A stretch of DNA of 64,000 nt, taken from contig JADJTG010000013.1 in assembly GCA_016711285.1 (NCBI GenBank), forward strand, positions 474,001 to 538,000, in the 5' to 3' direction. Shown here in pieces: positions 18,114 to 26,863 of this stretch (its first letter is position 1; each line of letters begins with the position of its first letter). The notes beneath the pieces are model-generated. The model was given only the letters and a program-made list of their open reading frames with translations, ran no database searches and was not told the DNA's origin. The DNA is from Sphingobacteriales bacterium (GTDB taxonomy: Bacteria; Bacteroidota; Bacteroidia; Chitinophagales; UBA2359). Position numbers and translations under genes: made by a program.

Positions 18114-19718
18114 ATGTTAGAAAACACGGTACGATTAGCAAAAGCAGCCTCCCAATTAGGGGTAGGCACCGATACTATTGCGGAATTTCTTCGCAAAAAA
18201 GGCTTGGTTGAAAATCCATCGCCTACTACCAAAATCACGCCCGAAGTATATGAATTGCTCCAAAAAGAATTCAAAACTTCTGCCGATTTGAAAGAACGCG
18301 CCGATAAACTGAGTATCGGCACTAAAAAACGCGAGCGTCTTGAATTAGATGAACACGGGCATGTACACGCTGTCATCGCCGAAGAAGCACTTCGTAAAAA
18401 CGCTGAAAAATCAAAGGAATTATCGGAAGATATTTTATCGGCGAAAGAAACACTTGAAGAATTGTTGCCAACAGAACAACAACCTGCCCCAGCAGCGGTA
18501 GTAGATTCAAAGGATAATGAACCCGAAATACCTGCAATTGTAGAGCAAAAAGAAACAGAAATTTCGCTGCCAAAAGAAGAAATTGCAGAGCAGCAACCTG
18601 AAAAACAGCAACCTGAAAATATACCCACGCCCATAGTTTCGGAAACTGTTATACCGGAAGCAGAAACACATACAACTCACGCTTCAGTAGAAACAACAGG
18701 CACACCACCACAGCCTGTTGCAGAAGTGTCGGAACAAAAAACTGTCGTTGAGCCACAACCCGAAATAGAGATACAACAACCGGAAAAAACAGTCGCAGCA
18801 CAGGAAGAAACACCCGAAACTAAAACTGACGCGTCTGATTCCTCTTTCAAAGTTGTCGGAAAAATAGATTTGAGCCAATTTGATCGCACTCCAAAAGGCA
18901 ATGCACCAAAACAGCAACCACCACAACAAGACAACAGAAAAGAAAACCGTAAAAACGAACCCAAACACGAACCCAAAAAAGAAACACCAAAACAACAACA
19001 GCACGAACCGCGTCCGCAGCAGCATACACCACCTGCTAAACACACACACACCAACACACCTGTCAAAGAAACAGTAAAACCGGCAACAGAAACTCCCCCC
19101 GTTTCTACACCTCCCCCCATATTGCCTAAAATTAAAAAAGAGGATGAAATACAATTTATTGAAACCCAAAAAGTTACATTGACCGGTCCTAAAGTTATCG
19201 GAAAAATAGAATTGCCCGATAAGAACTCAAAATTTGAACAAGATAACGATAAATCGCGCAAACGCAAACGCAAACGAGTAAAAAAAGCGGTAGATGTAGA
19301 AAACAAACCTAACACTCCCAATAGCAATACTCCCAATAATAATACTAACAACAACAATAACAACCGAAGCAATCAAAGCGGCGGCTCTCGCGACAACAAT
19401 AACAATAACAATCGCAGCGGCAATGCGCCCGACCGTTCACGTCCGTCTGGCGGCGGCGGTACACATCAACCTGCTTCGCAATCAGGACACCAACGCCAAT
19501 CATCTCCTTCTAATCAAAATACCCTTCCCAACAAAAGGGAAACACACCACCACCTGCACAAAAACACAAAAAGAAAGGAGGAAAAGACCGAAAAAGTACA
19601 GCGACCGGAGTTTCCGGCAAAGAAGTACAAGATAATATCCGCTCCACGATGGCAAAAATGGGCGGAGGCACTAAAAAGAACCTGCGCTCCAAAATACGCC
19701 GCGACAAACGCGACTTAA
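18114..19718 (+). CDS. infB: Translation initiation factor IF-2, N-terminal part (frameshifted)
   Basis: Starts MLENTVRLAKAASQLGVGTDTIAEFLRKKG, the IF2_N helix-bundle domain. A long low-complexity linker follows, rich in E, Q, P, K and N (about residues 115-470), as is normal for Bacteroidota IF-2. The correct frame is lost around 19520-19545: the real continuation is in the -1 frame (QKGNTPPPAQKHKKKGGK, then QDNIRSTMAKMGGGTKKN). The last ~60 residues here are therefore spurious. One missing base, for example in the ccc run near 19528, explains it. The 289 bp between nusA and this start hold no gene. Confidence 0.9.
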   Translation: MLENTVRLAKAASQLGVGTDTIAEFLRKKGLVENPSPTTKITPEVYELLQKEFKTSADLKERADKLSIGTKKRERLELDEHGHVHAVIAEEALRKNAEKSKELSEDILSAKETLEELLPTEQQPAPAAVVDSKDNEPEIPAIVEQKETEISLPKEEIAEQQPEKQQPENIPTPIVSETVIPEAETHTTHASVETTGTPPQPVAEVSEQKTVVEPQPEIEIQQPEKTVAAQEETPETKTDASDSSFKVVGKIDLSQFDRTPKGNAPKQQPPQQDNRKENRKNEPKHEPKKETPKQQQHEPRPQQHTPPAKHTHTNTPVKETVKPATETPPVSTPPPILPKIKKEDEIQFIETQKVTLTGPKVIGKIELPDKNSKFEQDNDKSRKRKRKRVKKAVDVENKPNTPNSNTPNNNTNNNNNNRSNQSGGSRDNNNNNNRSGNAPDRSRPSGGGGTHQPASQSGHQRQSSPSNQNTLPNKRETHHHLHKNTKRKEEKTEKVQRPEFPAKKYKIISAPRWQKWAEALKRTCAPKYAATNAT

Positions 19719-21505
19719 GAGCCGCCGCCGAATCCGATGCAGAAATGCCCGATAATTTGTTGCAAGTAACCGAGTTTATCACCGTAAGCGAATTAGCTTC
19801 GCTGATGGAGGTAGCACCGGCACAAATTATTTCTATGTGCATGAAACAAGGCTCTTTCGTATCCATTAACCAGCGTTTAGATGCCGAAATGATAGAATAC
19901 ATCTGTTTGGAATTCGGATATGATGTAGAATTTATAGGTGCAACCGAACAAGAAAATGACGAAGAGGAACAGATAGATGCCCCCGAAGATTTAGAAGGAA
20001 GACCACCTATCGTTACAATTATGGGTCACGTTGATCATGGTAAAACCTCTTTGCTCGACTATATCCGCAACAGTAATGTAGTAGCAGGCGAAATGGGAGG
20101 CATCACCCAGCATATCGGAGCTTATGAAGTAACAACATCCTCCGGCAAAAGTATCACTTTCTTGGATACTCCCGGTCACGAAGCATTTACGGCGATGCGG
20201 GCACGCGGTGCTAAAGTTACCGACATTGCCATTATCGTTATCGCTGCCGATGATGCCATTATGCCACAAACGCGCGAAGCCATCAGCCACGCACAAGCTG
20301 CTGGCGTACCCATGATTTTTGCCATAAATAAAATAGATAAAGACGGAGCAAACTCTACCAAAATAAAAGAGCAACTCGCCGCTATGAATTTATTGGTAGA
20401 AGATTGGGGCGGAAAATATCAAAGTCAGGAAATATCAGCCAAAAAAGGATTAAATATTGATGCTTTATTAGAAAAAGTCCTCCTCGAAGCCGAGCTTCTC
20501 GAACTCAAAGCCAATCCAAATCGCACGGCGGTGGGTTCAGTGATTGAGGCTTCTTTGGATAAAGGGCGCGGCTATGTAACCACAGTGCTGGTACAAACCG
20601 GTACACTCCACGTAGGCGATATTGTACTCGCCGGAACAAATTGGGGGCGTATCAAAGCCATGTTCAACGAGCGCGGTAATAAATTAAAAGAAGCAGGACC
20701 CTCAGCTCCTGTACTGATTTTAGGCTTGAACGGTGCACCCCAAGCCGGAGAGCGTTTGCGCGTATTTGAAGATGAGCAGGAAGCCAAAGCCTTGGCTTCC
20801 AAACGCGAGCAACTAATTCGTGAACAAGGGCTGCGTACCAAAAAACACATCACCCTCGACGAAATTGGTCGCCGCCGCGCTTTGGGCAACTTCAAAGAAC
20901 TCAACATCATTGTTAAAGGAGACTTCGACGGTTCAGTGGAAGCCCTATCCGACTCTTTGCTCAAATTATCTACCCCCGAAATTCAACTCAATATCATACA
21001 CAAATCAGTGGGTCAGATTTCCGAGTCAGATGTATTGCTCGCTTCTGCTTCCGATGCCATCATTGTAGGTTTCCAAGTACGCCCTTCGTCCAATGCGCGT
21101 AAAATGGCAGAAAACGAAAACATAGACCTGCGCCTGTACTCTATCATCTACGATGCCATAGAAGAAATCAAAAAAGCGATGGAAGGCATGTTAGAGCCGG
21201 ATATTGAAGAAAAATTTGTATGCAATGTAGAAGTGCGCGAAGTATTTAAAGTAAGCAATGTGGGTACGGTAGCAGGTTGTTTTGTACAGGAAGGAAAAGT
21301 ACAACGCAATACAAAAGTGCGCTTGGTACGCGAAGGTATTGTAGTTTATACCGGCGAAATAGAAACCCTCAAACGCTTTAAAGATGATGCCAAAGAAGTA
21401 ATTGCCGGTATGGAATGTGGTATTGCACTCAAAAATTTCAACGACATCAAAACGGGTGATTTTATTGAGGGCTACGAAGAAATACAAATCAAACGCAAAC
21501 TTTAA
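19649..21505 (+). CDS. infB: Translation initiation factor IF-2, catalytic part (frameshifted)
   Basis: 618 residues from the first ATG in this frame, but the conserved sequence begins earlier, near 19545. It carries a second N-terminal IF-2 module (VSELASLMEVAPAQIISMCMKQG), then the GTPase domain with G1 GHVDHGKT (~126-133), G3 DTPGHE and G4 NKID, then domains II-IV ending FIEGYEEIQIKRKL. IF-2 places initiator tRNA on the 30S subunit and promotes subunit joining. All GTPase motifs are intact. With one base added near 19520-19545 the gene would span 18114-21505 as one ~1,130-residue protein, normal for the phylum. Confidence 0.93.
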   Translation: MAKMGGGTKKNLRSKIRRDKRDLRAAAESDAEMPDNLLQVTEFITVSELASLMEVAPAQIISMCMKQGSFVSINQRLDAEMIEYICLEFGYDVEFIGATEQENDEEEQIDAPEDLEGRPPIVTIMGHVDHGKTSLLDYIRNSNVVAGEMGGITQHIGAYEVTTSSGKSITFLDTPGHEAFTAMRARGAKVTDIAIIVIAADDAIMPQTREAISHAQAAGVPMIFAINKIDKDGANSTKIKEQLAAMNLLVEDWGGKYQSQEISAKKGLNIDALLEKVLLEAELLELKANPNRTAVGSVIEASLDKGRGYVTTVLVQTGTLHVGDIVLAGTNWGRIKAMFNERGNKLKEAGPSAPVLILGLNGAPQAGERLRVFEDEQEAKALASKREQLIREQGLRTKKHITLDEIGRRRALGNFKELNIIVKGDFDGSVEALSDSLLKLSTPEIQLNIIHKSVGQISESDVLLASASDAIIVGFQVRPSSNARKMAENENIDLRLYSIIYDAIEEIKKAMEGMLEPDIEEKFVCNVEVREVFKVSNVGTVAGCFVQEGKVQRNTKVRLVREGIVVYTGEIETLKRFKDDAKEVIAGMECGIALKNFNDIKTGDFIEGYEEIQIKRKL

Positions 21506-21630
21506 AAATCATATTAAAATACATTTACGCAAAACTTCATTTTTGATGTAAATGAGCAATTTTTAACCATAATGACGATGGTATTTTGCAGCGTGTTTTG
21601 CTGATGTATTGTGAGGCATAGATAATTTTC

Positions 21631-22236
21631 ATGATTTACTACAAAACAGAAGAAGAAATAGAGCTGATGCGCAACAGCAGTCAGCTGGTATCAAAAACAT
21701 TGGCAGAAGTTGCCAAACATATTCAGGAAGGTATTCCTACGCTGGACTTAGATACACTTGCCGAAACATTCATCAGAGACCATGGAGCCGAGCCCGGTTT
21801 TAAAGGTTATCACGGGTTTCCTTACAGTTTATGTATCTCTGTAAATGATGCAGTTGTACATGGTTTTCCGAGTCGGCAGCCCCTTCAGGCGGGCGACATT
21901 GTGTCGGTGGATTGCGGCGTAAAATGGAACGGCTACTACGGCGATTCGGCATATACTTTTGCAGTAGGCGACATTCGTCCCGAGCATCAACAATTGCTTC
22001 AAATCACGAAAGAATCGCTCTATAAAGGCATAGAACAAGCCGTAGCGGGCAAACAAATCGGCGATATTTCGGCTGCCGTACAGCAGCACACCGAAAAGCT
22101 AACATGGCTATGGAGTAGTGCGCAAATTAGTGGGACACGGTTTAGGGCGCAATTTGCACGAAAGCCCCGAAGTACCCAACTACGGCAAAGCTGGCAAAGG
22201 CTTGCGGCTCAAAAAAGGTCTCGTCATTGCCATTGA
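21631..22236 (+). CDS. map: Type I methionine aminopeptidase, N-terminal part (frameshifted)
   Basis: Starts MIYYKTEEEIELMRNSSQLVSKTLAEV. It contains the Map substrate and metal motifs EPGFKGYHGFPYSLCISVNDAVVHG and DIVSVDCGVKWNGYYGDSAYTF (both metal-binding aspartates present). The real frame ends at HTEK near 22099; the following residues (LTWLWSSAQISG) are out of frame. The enzyme removes the initiator methionine from nascent proteins. Its position just before infA is typical. Confidence 0.9.
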   Translation: MIYYKTEEEIELMRNSSQLVSKTLAEVAKHIQEGIPTLDLDTLAETFIRDHGAEPGFKGYHGFPYSLCISVNDAVVHGFPSRQPLQAGDIVSVDCGVKWNGYYGDSAYTFAVGDIRPEHQQLLQITKESLYKGIEQAVAGKQIGDISAAVQQHTEKLTWLWSSAQISGTRFRAQFARKPRSTQLRQSWQRLAAQKRSRHCH

Positions 22237-22429
22237 ACCGATGATTAATTTAGGCACTGCCGATGTGTATCAGGATAAAGACGGCTGGACAATTCGCACC
22301 AAAGACGGAAAAGTGTCGGCACACTTCGAACACAGCATCGCCATCGCCAACGGAAACGCCGATATACTGTCAAGATTTGATATAATAGAAAATTCTATAA
22401 AAAGCAATAAAAATTTATTTTTTATTTAA
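22118..22429 (+). CDS. map: Type I methionine aminopeptidase, C-terminal part (frameshifted)
   Basis: Carries the rest of the Map active site: RKLVGHGLGRNLHESPEVPNYG (metal-ligand His), VIAIEPMINLG (Glu ligand) and SAHFEHSIAI (Glu ligand). The frame reads back to HGYGVV at 22103, just after the break at 22098-22104. Removing one base there joins both parts into a 21631-22429 gene of ~265 residues, the normal length. The active site is complete once joined. Confidence 0.9.
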   Translation: MRKLVGHGLGRNLHESPEVPNYGKAGKGLRLKKGLVIAIEPMINLGTADVYQDKDGWTIRTKDGKVSAHFEHSIAIANGNADILSRFDIIENSIKSNKNLFFI

Positions 22430-22439
22430 AATAAATTTG

Positions 22440-22447
22440 TATCTTTG
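22440..22447 (+). promoter_or_regulatory. Promoter -7 box upstream of infA
   Basis: TATCTTTG matches TAnnTTTG exactly and lies 17 bp before the infA start, giving a very short leader. It would allow the infA to rplQ block to be transcribed independently of map. Confidence 0.6.
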
Positions 22448-22464
22448 CGCTCTAATTTTGCTAA

Positions 22465-22683
22465 ATGGGAAAACAAGACGTAATCAAGCAGGACGGCATC
22501 GTGGTAGAGGCACTCGGAAACGCGCAGTTTCGCGTGCGTCTTGAAAATGGTCATGAGATTATCTCTCACATTGCCGGAAAAATGCGTTTACATTACATTC
22601 GTATTCTCCCGGGCGATAAAGTGGCGATAGAAATGTCGCCCTACGACCTGACAAAAGGCAGAATCACCTATCGTTATAAATAA
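22465..22683 (+). CDS. infA: Translation initiation factor IF-1
   Basis: 72 residues, a single S1/OB domain (KQDGIVVEALGNAQFRVRL, GHEIISHIAGKMRLHYIRIL, GDKVAIEMSPYDLTKGRITYRYK). IF-1 occupies the A site of the 30S subunit during initiation. Full length and highly conserved; followed by rpmJ and rpsM in the canonical order. Confidence 0.98.
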   Translation: MGKQDVIKQDGIVVEALGNAQFRVRLENGHEIISHIAGKMRLHYIRILPGDKVAIEMSPYDLTKGRITYRYK

Positions 22684-22816
22684 CGAAAAAAAGGGTACAT
22701 AAATTAGTTGTACCGCTATTTTATTGAGTAGTGTATAGAAAAAACATTACACAATATATACTTTTTTGTTTTTTTTATTAAAAATTTTTAGAAAAAAATA
22801 TAACACCAGCAAGGTT

Positions 22817-22933
22817 ATGAAAGTAAGACCGGCAATTAAAAAAAGAACAGCTGATTGCAAAATCGTAAGAAGAAAAGGAAAGCTGTACGTTATCAACAAG
22901 AAAAATCCTAAATACAAACAAAGACAAGGATAA
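22817..22933 (+). CDS. rpmJ: 50S ribosomal protein L36
   Basis: 38 residues beginning MKVRPAIKKRTADCKIVRRK and ending NPKYKQRQG. This is the Bacteroidota form of L36, with CKIVRRKGKLYVINKKNPK. Two of the usual four zinc-ligand positions are replaced, as in C-minus L36 proteins. It lies between infA and rpsM as expected. The start is preceded by caaggtt. Confidence 0.95.
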   Translation: MKVRPAIKKRTADCKIVRRKGKLYVINKKNPKYKQRQG

Positions 22934-22997
22934 TTCTTGTTGTTTTTTATTTTTTATTAAATACTCATTCAGCAGAATTATTTTTAAATAATATTTT

Positions 22998-23375
22998 ATG
23001 GCTCGTATAGCAGGTATCGATTTACCGAAAGAAAAAAAAGGCTTTATAGGGTTAACTTACATTTATGGCATCGGAAGAACTACCGCCGCACGTATATTGC
23101 AGGAAGCGGAAGTAGATGCCGACATTAAAGTAAAAGACTGGACAGACGAACAGCTCAATCGTATTCGTACTATCATCGGAGAGATGAAAGTAGAGGGTCA
23201 GTTGCGCTCCGAAGTTCAAATGAGCGTAAAGCGTTTGATGGACATTGCCTGCTATCGCGGCTTGCGCCATCGTAAAGGGTTGCCCGTGCGTGGTCAAAAT
23301 ACGCAAACCAACTCACGTACCCGCAAAGGTAAACGTAAAACAGTGGCAGGTAAAAAGAAAGCACCTAAAAAATAA
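22998..23375 (+). CDS. rpsM: 30S ribosomal protein S13
   Basis: 125 residues: MARIAGIDLPKEKKGFIGLT, YIYGIGRTTAARIL, and the basic tail RGLRHRKGLPVRGQNTQTNSRTRKGKRKTVAGKKKAPKK. S13 lies at the head of the small subunit and contacts tRNA and the 50S subunit. It lies between rpmJ and rpsK in the canonical order. Confidence 0.98.
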   Translation: MARIAGIDLPKEKKGFIGLTYIYGIGRTTAARILQEAEVDADIKVKDWTDEQLNRIRTIIGEMKVEGQLRSEVQMSVKRLMDIACYRGLRHRKGLPVRGQNTQTNSRTRKGKRKTVAGKKKAPKK

Positions 23376-23549
23376 TATCGCTTTTGTCAATCCTTTTTGT
23401 GCTGTTTCGTCGTACATTTATAATGATACTGTCGGCAGCAAGGCGGCTTGATAAAACGGGGGTTTGCCGTTTTCCAATAAAAAAAACGGTACTTTTTATT
23501 TTAATATCAGATAATATTCTTCAAAAAAAGAATCGGATAACATACAACA

Positions 23550-23951
23550 ATGGCTAAATCATCAAATGCTGCTAAAAAAGTAGTAAAAAAACGTGTCGTG
23601 AAGGTGGGCGCAGAGGGCAAAGTGTTTGTAACGTCCAGTTTTAACAATATCATTGTATCCTTCACCAACTTAGACGGACAAGTAATCTCTTGGGGTTCGG
23701 CAGGAAAAGCGGGTTTCAGAGGTTCTAAAAAGAATACACCTTATGCTGCACAAATGGCGACCGGCGACGCAGCCAGAGTAGCTTATGATGCGGGTATGCG
23801 CAAATGCGAAGTGTATGTACAGGGACCTGGATCGGGCAGAGAATCGGCTATCCGTACTGTATCCAATTCGGGTATAGAAGTTACATTAATCAAAGATACC
23901 ACGCCTATCCCGCACAACGGTTGTCGTCCACCCAAACGCAGAAGAGTATAA
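23550..23951 (+). CDS. rpsK: 30S ribosomal protein S11
   Basis: 133 residues with KVFVTSSFNNIIVSFTNLDG, SAGKAGFRGSKKNTPYAAQ, YVQGPGSGRESAIR and the end HNGCRPPKRRRV, all typical of S11, which lines the mRNA exit on the platform. The 174-bp gap before it contains a small hairpin (aaaacgg with ccgtttt, near 23454-23474) that may modulate readthrough from rpsM. Confidence 0.98.
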   Translation: MAKSSNAAKKVVKKRVVKVGAEGKVFVTSSFNNIIVSFTNLDGQVISWGSAGKAGFRGSKKNTPYAAQMATGDAARVAYDAGMRKCEVYVQGPGSGRESAIRTVSNSGIEVTLIKDTTPIPHNGCRPPKRRRV

Positions 23952-24037
23952 TCGGAGTGTTTTTTGTACAACGGACAATCCCAACACTTGTTTTTTTAAT
24001 CCGAAGAACATACAATTAAGAAAAAAATATTCACCAG

Positions 24038-24643
24038 ATGGCACGATATAGAGGTTCAAAAACCAAAATTGCAAGAAAATTCGGCGAAGCTATTTATGGC
24101 TATGATAAGTCGTTTGAGAAAAGAAAATACCCTCCCGGACAACACGGTATCAACAAAAAAAGAAAATCGCAGTCGGAATACGCACTTCAATTAAAAGAGA
24201 AACAAAAAGCCAAATATACTTATGGCTTATTGGAGCGTCAGTTTAGAAAATTCTTTGAAGAAGCGAGCCGCCGCGAAGGAGTAACCGGTACCAACTTGTT
24301 GCAAATGTTGGAGTCTCGTTTGGATAATGTGGTGTATCGTATGGGATTAGCAAACTCCCGTCCGGCTGCTCGTCAGTTGGTATCGCACCGCCACATCAAA
24401 GTAAATGGCGAAATCTGTAATATCCCGTCCCGTATTATAACCCCGGGCACTCAAATTTCGGTGCGCGAGCGTTCGAAAGATATGGAAAACATAAAAAACT
24501 CTATAGCCCAAAAAGGGAAACTATCTTTGTGGGTGGAGTTTAATAAAGAAACGATGAGCGGCACTTATTTGGCAGTTCCTGAACGTGAGGCAATTCCAGA
24601 AAACATCAACGAACAGTTGATCGTAGAGTTGTACTCTAAATAG
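24038..24643 (+). CDS. rpsD: 30S ribosomal protein S4
   Basis: 201 residues: MARYRGSKTKIARKFGEAI, YPPGQHGINKKRKSQSEYALQ, and the S4 RNA-binding domain (LESRLDNVVYRMGLANSRPAARQLVSHRHIKVNG read in segments). No zinc-binding cysteines are seen in the N-terminus, so this is the C-minus form. S4 is a primary 16S-binding assembly protein and an autoregulator in other bacteria. Confidence 0.98.
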   Translation: MARYRGSKTKIARKFGEAIYGYDKSFEKRKYPPGQHGINKKRKSQSEYALQLKEKQKAKYTYGLLERQFRKFFEEASRREGVTGTNLLQMLESRLDNVVYRMGLANSRPAARQLVSHRHIKVNGEICNIPSRIITPGTQISVRERSKDMENIKNSIAQKGKLSLWVEFNKETMSGTYLAVPEREAIPENINEQLIVELYSK

Positions 24644-24664
24644 GCACTATGCCTATATATATGT

Positions 24665-24716
24665 TCGGATAGTGGTGAGGGTAGCCCAGCAACAAACTGC
24701 CGCCACCTCTATCCGA
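24665..24716 (+). ncRNA. Structured hairpin between rpsD and rpoA
   Basis: An 8-bp perfect stem (tcggatag with ctatccga) continues through a T:T mismatch into four more pairs (ggtg side with ccac side), with a ~25-nt loop. There is no U-run, so it is not a normal terminator. It could be a processing site or a site of ribosomal-protein feedback; that is inference only. Confidence 0.5.
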
Positions 24717-24803
24717 CCTATTTATGTATGGAGTATCATTTTTTCGTGTGTTAAACTGTTTTTTATTTAAAAACAACAAATTTATACCACAACAACTATA
24801 TAT

Positions 24804-25811
24804 ATGGCATTATTAAACTTCCAAAAACCTGATAAAATTTCGCTTCAGAAGGCTACCGACTTTCAGGGATTATTTGAATTTAAACCTTTGGAGCCGGGTT
24901 TTGGTGTTACGGTAGGCAATGCTATCCGTCGCGTGTTGTTGTCTTCTTTGGAAGGCTATGCCATCACCTCCGTAAAAATCAAATCGGTTGATCATGAGTT
25001 TTCAACCATCAAAGGGGTGATTGAAGATGTGCCCGAAATTATCCTGAATCTGAAACAAATTCGTTTCAAACGCATCATTACAGAAGAGGGCGGCAGTGGC
25101 AATCTGAGTGATAAAATTTATATCACGATCAATAGTCAGGAGCAATTTAAAGCCGGCGATATTGAAAAATTTACCAGCGGATATGTGATTACTAATCCCG
25201 AATTGGTAATTTGTAATATGGACGATAGCACCGTACTTGAGTTGGAAATGACTATTCAGAAGGGTCGTGGTTATGTACCCGCCGAAGAACAACAGCATGT
25301 AGATAAAACCATCGGTACGATAGCCGTAGATTCTATTTTTACTCCGATTAAAAATGTAAAATATACTATTGAAAACTTTCGTGTGGAGCAAAAAACCGAC
25401 TACGAAAAGCTTTTAATAGAAATAACAACAGACGGTACTATTCATCCGGAAGATGCCATCAAAGAAGCTGCTAAAATATTAATTCAGCATTTGATGCTCA
25501 TCTCTGATGAAAAAATAACTTTTGATACCAAAGTAGATACAGAAGATGATGTGGTTGATGAACATGTATTGCACATGCGCAAATTGCTCAAAACCAGCCT
25601 CGAAGATATGGAATTGTCGGTGCGTGCATACAACTGCCTCAAAGCAGCAAAAATCAATACACTCGGCGAACTCGTTCAATATGATACCAATACATTGATG
25701 AAATTCCGCAATTTTGGTAGAAAATCTTTGGTAGAAATAGAACAATTAGTGCTTGAAAAAGGACTTTCTTTCGGAATGGATTTATCCAAATACAAATTGG
25801 ACGAAGAATAA
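24804..25811 (+). CDS. rpoA: DNA-directed RNA polymerase subunit alpha
   Basis: 335 residues. The N-terminal dimerisation domain (FKPLEPGFGVTVGNAIRRVLLSSLEGYAITSVKI) and insert domain are followed, after an acidic linker, by the C-terminal domain (LELSVRAYNCLKAAKINTLGEL-type segment, FRNFGRKSLVEIEQLVLEKGLSFGMDL). The alpha dimer nucleates polymerase assembly, and the C-terminal domain contacts promoters and activators. Normal length, canonical position before rplQ. Confidence 0.98.
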   Translation: MALLNFQKPDKISLQKATDFQGLFEFKPLEPGFGVTVGNAIRRVLLSSLEGYAITSVKIKSVDHEFSTIKGVIEDVPEIILNLKQIRFKRIITEEGGSGNLSDKIYITINSQEQFKAGDIEKFTSGYVITNPELVICNMDDSTVLELEMTIQKGRGYVPAEEQQHVDKTIGTIAVDSIFTPIKNVKYTIENFRVEQKTDYEKLLIEITTDGTIHPEDAIKEAAKILIQHLMLISDEKITFDTKVDTEDDVVDEHVLHMRKLLKTSLEDMELSVRAYNCLKAAKINTLGELVQYDTNTLMKFRNFGRKSLVEIEQLVLEKGLSFGMDLSKYKLDEE

Positions 25812-25895
25812 TACAATACCTGCATCAATTTCGATTTTATCTATACAAAAATTATAAACATTCAATTCTCATCATACAGATTGTAATTTTAAGTT

Positions 25896-26753
25896 ATGAG
25901 ACACGGAAATAAAGTAAACCATTTAGGTAGAAAATATGCCCACCGCAAGGCTCTTTTGTCAAATTTAGCTTGTTCTTTGATTGAGCATAAGCGCATTAAA
26001 ACAACGCTTGCCAAAGCAAAAGAATTGCGCAAATATGTAGAACCATTGCTTACCAAAGCTAAAAATAATACGACTCATAATCGCCGTACTGTTTTTGGTC
26101 GTTTGCGCAGCAAATTTGTTATCACAGAACTCTTTGATGAGGTTGCACTCAAAATTGCAAACCGTCCAGGCGGCTACACTCGCATTGTACGTTTGGGCAG
26201 ACGTGCGGGCGACGCAGCAGAAATCTGTTTGATAGAATTGGTGGACTATAATGAGTTGTTGTTGAAAGATAAAGCAGGTGATGGCAGCGCAGCGAAAAAG
26301 ACACGCCGTAGTAAACGCAAAAACGTTGCTGCTCCGGTAGCCGCCGCTGTAACAGCTGTAGCAGAAATGGTGCAAAACAAAGTAGAAACAGTGGTAGAAA
26401 CTGTTTCGGAAGTTGTAGCAACCGTAGAAGAAAACATCACAGCAAGCCCCGACTTGTCAATGGCGAATGAATTGATGGGTAAAAAAGTGCAATATAACGA
26501 CCTCAAAGTAGTAGAAGGTATCGGTCCAGCTATTGAAGGTTTGTTGCACGCTGCCGGTATTAGCACTTGGGCGGAGTTGGCAGCAGCCCCTGTTGAGCGC
26601 ATCGAACAAATTTTGGACGAAGCCGGTTCTCGTTTTAGCACGCACAATCCTGCTACTTGGAGCAAGCAGGCACAAATGGCACACGATGGTGCTTGGGCTG
26701 AACTGAAAGCTTATCAAGATGAGCTGGACGGCGGAAAAGAAGTGACCGAATAG
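25896..26753 (+). CDS. rplQ: 50S ribosomal protein L17 with C-terminal helix-hairpin-helix extension
   Basis: 285 residues, more than twice the usual L17 length. Residues 1-115 are standard L17 (MRHGNKVNHLGRKYAHRKALLSN; RLGRRAGDAAEICLIELVDY). A Lys/Ala/Val-rich linker runs to ~190, then a C-terminal domain of ~80 residues reads DLKVVEGIGPAIEGLLHAAG, ISTWAELAAAPVERIEQIL and WSKQAQMAHDGAWAELKAYQ. The VEGIGPAIE segment is a helix-hairpin-helix of the type found in several Bacteroidota proteins. The L17 part builds the 50S exit-tunnel side; the role of the extension is unknown. A terminator follows at 26796. Confidence 0.95.
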   Translation: MRHGNKVNHLGRKYAHRKALLSNLACSLIEHKRIKTTLAKAKELRKYVEPLLTKAKNNTTHNRRTVFGRLRSKFVITELFDEVALKIANRPGGYTRIVRLGRRAGDAAEICLIELVDYNELLLKDKAGDGSAAKKTRRSKRKNVAAPVAAAVTAVAEMVQNKVETVVETVSEVVATVEENITASPDLSMANELMGKKVQYNDLKVVEGIGPAIEGLLHAAGISTWAELAAAPVERIEQILDEAGSRFSTHNPATWSKQAQMAHDGAWAELKAYQDELDGGKEVTE

Positions 26754-26795
26754 TTTTTTATTTGTAATAAAAAATTGATTAAAAGAATAAAGAAT

Positions 26796-26840
26796 CCCAA
26801 CAGCCGGTGAAATTTGTTTTCATCGGCTGTTGGAGTTTTT
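26796..26840 (+). terminator. Terminator after rplQ
   Basis: A 16-bp stem (ccaacagccggtgaaa with tttcatcggctgttgg, one mismatch), 5-nt loop, then a T run. It closes the ribosomal protein block 43 bp after the rplQ stop. Confidence 0.9.
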
Positions 26841-26863
26841 AGGATATTGCCCTTTTTATTGTT

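Noticed and set aside
18677..19372. Leu/Cys/Gly-rich minus-strand open frame opposite the infB linker
   Set aside because: It arises from the low-complexity codons of the IF-2 linker on the other strand and shows no domain.
19500..19560. Programmed -1 frameshift in infB
   Set aside because: No classical slippery heptamer lies in the reading frame near the switch, and five other genes in the window show the same type of single-base break, so an assembly error is more likely.
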